Assembly: GCA_903907985.1 (NCBI GenBank)
Contig: CAIVQG010000066.1
Location: 1 to 32,423 of the forward strand
Length of the DNA: 32,423 nucleotides
Direction of reading: 5' to 3'
From: an uncultured delta proteobacterium
Lineage (GTDB): Bacteria; Desulfobacterota; Syntrophia; Syntrophales; Smithellaceae
The translations under genes and the position numbers were made by a program. The notes below the pieces were generated by a model, which had not been told where the DNA came from, did not search any database, and saw nothing but the letters and a program-made list of their open reading frames with translations. Below are positions 30,862-32,423 of this stretch, one piece after another (the first letter of the stretch is position 1; each line of letters starts with the position of its first letter).

Positions 30862-31329
30862 TTACTTCTTCTTTCTCAATGTTTTCTCCTGTGTCACACA
30901 AACTTTTTTATATAATGTTTCTCCTCTACTATTGGGGATAATACTGTCCCATTCATTATCGTTATATCTATAACGGTTTAAGACCATTTCATTCTTGTCA
31001 AACTCTATATAATCTCTCACCCTTAGCAGTCTCTGGTTACAATCAATTTCCCATAAAAGAACGTCATGGTGATAATCTTTATATTTTATTGATTTATCTA
31101 AATCATATTTCTTTACTTTTTCAATCGTCTTTTCTCTAGTATCATCCGTAACAATCTTATAAGTCCAGACTAATGGAATGTCGGATGGTTTCCTGATTAT
31201 TTTTTTATTGTAATATGAATTATATCCAATAGACTCCCATATTTTAGGATTTGGTTGTTCAGAGAAACAGATTGATGGGAATGAAACAATGATAGTTAGT
31301 ATGAATAGTAATTGTGATTTATTTTTCAT
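30862..31329 (-). CDS. Small exported protein, surface-adhesin-E-like
   Basis: A 155-residue protein with a clear Sec signal peptide (KNKSQLLFILTIIVSFPSI, cleavage after CFS). The mature part is small and rich in Tyr, Lys and Asp. It has the run of features I associate with the Adhesin_E domain: W-x-x-I-G near the start, a KPSDIPLVWTYKIV strand, a YKDYHHDVLLWEIDCNQRLLR block (split) and a C-terminal IPNSRGETLYKKVC, with two cysteines that could pair. The ATG at 31329 is preferred because GAGG lies five bases upstream and the signal begins there; a longer frame to 31383 would overlap the preceding gene. The AT-rich composition differs from most of the window. The family match is tentative. Confidence 0.65.
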   Translation of the reverse strand: MKNKSQLLFILTIIVSFPSICFSEQPNPKIWESIGYNSYYNKKIIRKPSDIPLVWTYKIVTDDTREKTIEKVKKYDLDKSIKYKDYHHDVLLWEIDCNQRLLRVRDYIEFDKNEMVLNRYRYNDNEWDSIIPNSRGETLYKKVCVTQEKTLRKKK

Positions 31330-31375
31330 AAGTCCTCGTGATTTAATCGGGGAAGGATCGCATACAGGATGGAAC

Positions 31376-32272
31376 TTATTCAACCGTCGGTTTTACCGGT
31401 TCTTCCTGAACTGGTGGAGGTGGAGCGACGGATTGCCATCTACGGTTAAATAATGCGAGAAAAACACCGCCTAAGCCAAATGTCAGGGCGCAGACTTTAA
31501 CAAGTAAGCCCACATAAGGTATCCAGCCGATCAGCCACAACAAAATTAAACCCATGATAGTTGCACCGGTCAGTGATTTCGTTTGTCTGCGAAATATCTT
31601 TGCTAAGATGTAATCGCCGAAGATTTTCCCTGCAGCAATATAGCCAAGGATGAATGCCAAAAGCAGCAGAGTAAAGACCAGGGGAATCAGGGTAATGCCG
31701 ATAATCGAAATCACCAGCAGCATGAAAAAAGGCACCATCATCAGTGTTGCGGCAAATCCCCAGAAAAATGATTTTGCTTTATAGCTTTGAATTTCCCTAG
31801 CGACAGCAATCAAGGGCCGGGGAATAAAAACTGTCACCAGCAGGGCGATAATGAAGATGACGGCAAAAAAGCACAAAGAAATAATGTTTAAAATCAGTGA
31901 CCAACCTTCGAGTTCCCCGCGCAGGGCGGAAGAAAAAGCATTGGAAATATTCGCCGAGTTTATTTCCGTGATGTCGCCGAATACTTGCGCACCGTTGCCT
32001 TTAACGATAACTCCTCCGGCGCATACAACATCGCCACGCACTACAGATTCGTTGGTAAGAACAACAGAGCCGCCGACGACAATAACATTACGCTCGACCA
32101 GGCCATGCACTGTTACCTGTCCGCCGATATCAATGACTGTATCCACTTTTTGATCTGCTTCGACAGTGACATCACCGCCGATTTTGAAGATGCCCCTGGC
32201 CTCGGCGGAGGCTGCCGCCACAAGTAGAATCAACAGGAAGGTGGCAATAAGTGGTATAATTTTCTTCTTCAT
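31376..32272 (-). CDS. Bactofilin-like (polymer-forming) domain fused to a multi-pass membrane domain
   Basis: A 298-residue protein. A signal peptide (about 1-25, ending AEARG) is followed by a short right-handed beta-helix-like domain (about 28-105) built of repeats such as IGGDVTVEADQ, IGGQVTVHGLVERNVIVVGG and RGDVVCAGGVIVKGNGAQVFG, the pattern of bactofilin or polymer-forming proteins. The rest has about five or six hydrophobic segments (128-285) and a proline-rich tail. Unlike cytoplasmic bactofilins, this beta domain would lie outside the cytoplasmic membrane. It may organise the envelope, but the function is not known. It is followed by the adhesin-E-like gene 46 bases on and preceded by a DedA-type gene, all leftward. 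Confidence 0.75.
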   Translation of the reverse strand: MKKKIIPLIATFLLILLVAAASAEARGIFKIGGDVTVEADQKVDTVIDIGGQVTVHGLVERNVIVVGGSVVLTNESVVRGDVVCAGGVIVKGNGAQVFGDITEINSANISNAFSSALRGELEGWSLILNIISLCFFAVIFIIALLVTVFIPRPLIAVAREIQSYKAKSFFWGFAATLMMVPFFMLLVISIIGITLIPLVFTLLLLAFILGYIAAGKIFGDYILAKIFRRQTKSLTGATIMGLILLWLIGWIPYVGLLVKVCALTFGLGGVFLALFNRRWQSVAPPPPVQEEPVKPTVE

Positions 32273-32294
32273 AATTGGCCCTGCAAATTTACTT

Positions 32295-32423
32295 TCAGTT
32301 GTTTTCTCTTACGGCAATGCGCTTCTGCCGCCAATACTCGATGAAACCGGGCAGAACAGACAAGATAACAATGACAATAATTACCACAGTAAAATTATTT
32401 TTTACAGAAGGTATGTTGCCGAA
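32295..32423 (-). CDS. C-terminus of a DedA/VTT-family membrane protein (partial)
   Basis: Forty-two codons and a stop lie at the right edge; the gene continues beyond the window. The end reads PSVKNNFTVVIIVIVILSVL followed by PGFIEYWRQKR, which matches the last membrane segment and basic tail of DedA-family (VTT domain) proteins: a KNNF loop, a final helix and a short R/K tail. DedA proteins are flippases or transporters needed for membrane homeostasis. It is 22 bases upstream of the bactofilin-like gene and may be in the same transcript. Confidence 0.6.
   Translation of the reverse strand, partial: FGNIPSVKNNFTVVIIVIVILSVLPGFIEYWRQKRIAVRENN

Overview
The window looks like a chromosomal segment of an anaerobic Gram-negative bacterium, most consistent with Desulfobacterota (Syntrophales-like). 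This is inferred from gene content, not from a marker gene. The pointers are an ADP-forming acyl-CoA synthetase next to a CoA-transferase/GNAT fusion, a selenocysteine-containing SelD, an Mce/Mla lipid transporter whose permease carries its own STAS domain, a RodZ-like/TatA pair, an RND efflux operon, several ferredoxin-type proteins and a possible sigma-54 promoter. No rRNA, tRNA, CRISPR array, insertion sequence or prophage was seen.

Layout. 1-538: start of a leftward gene (first five codons only) behind a strong RBS and a sigma-54-like promoter, then a gene-free stretch with a hairpin. 539-3208: haemolysin III-type membrane protein, alpha/beta hydrolase, and (leftward) a Tat-signal flavodoxin-ferredoxin. 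3477-8193: rightward acyl-CoA block of CoA-transferase/GNAT fusion, STAS protein and ADP-forming acyl-CoA synthetase. 8282-12253: leftward operon mlaE-mlaF-mlaD-auxiliary lipoprotein-yjbQ behind a good sigma-70 promoter. 12432-14510: suhB (leftward), then RodZ-like and tatA (rightward). 14722-19454: thrC (leftward), then selD (with an in-frame UGA), a DHH phosphoesterase and a GalT-like enzyme (rightward), closed by a strong bidirectional terminator. 19515-20372: FmdB-type zinc ribbon and an HExxH protein (leftward). 20598-26764: tetR, a periplasmic adaptor and one 1498-residue protein joining a whole RND pump to a whole TolC-type outer-membrane factor. 26872-28832: ddl and a ferredoxin-like protein. 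28833-30861: AT-rich segment with a caspase-family lipoprotein flanked by gene-poor DNA. 30862-32423 (leftward): a small exported protein, a bactofilin-like membrane protein and the C-terminus of a DedA-type protein.

How the genes work together. The efflux block forms a self-contained unit: a TetR-type repressor with a 27-bp palindrome over its own start region, an adaptor, and pump plus exit duct in one polypeptide. The mla block should move lipids between the membranes; no MlaC or MlaA is present here. The CoA block fits acyl-CoA/acetate energy metabolism, but its CoA-transferase lacks the usual catalytic glutamate.

Most notable: the RND-OMF fusion, whose junction still carries an RBS-like sequence, an ACG codon and a signal peptide; selD read through UGA with a candidate SECIS hairpin; two exported proteins (adaptor and caspase) whose best start codons are ATT and ACG behind good RBSs; the CoA-transferase/GNAT fusion with Leu at the catalytic Glu position; and the Tat-exported flavodoxin-ferredoxin. 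All calls come from reading the sequence; no database search was run.
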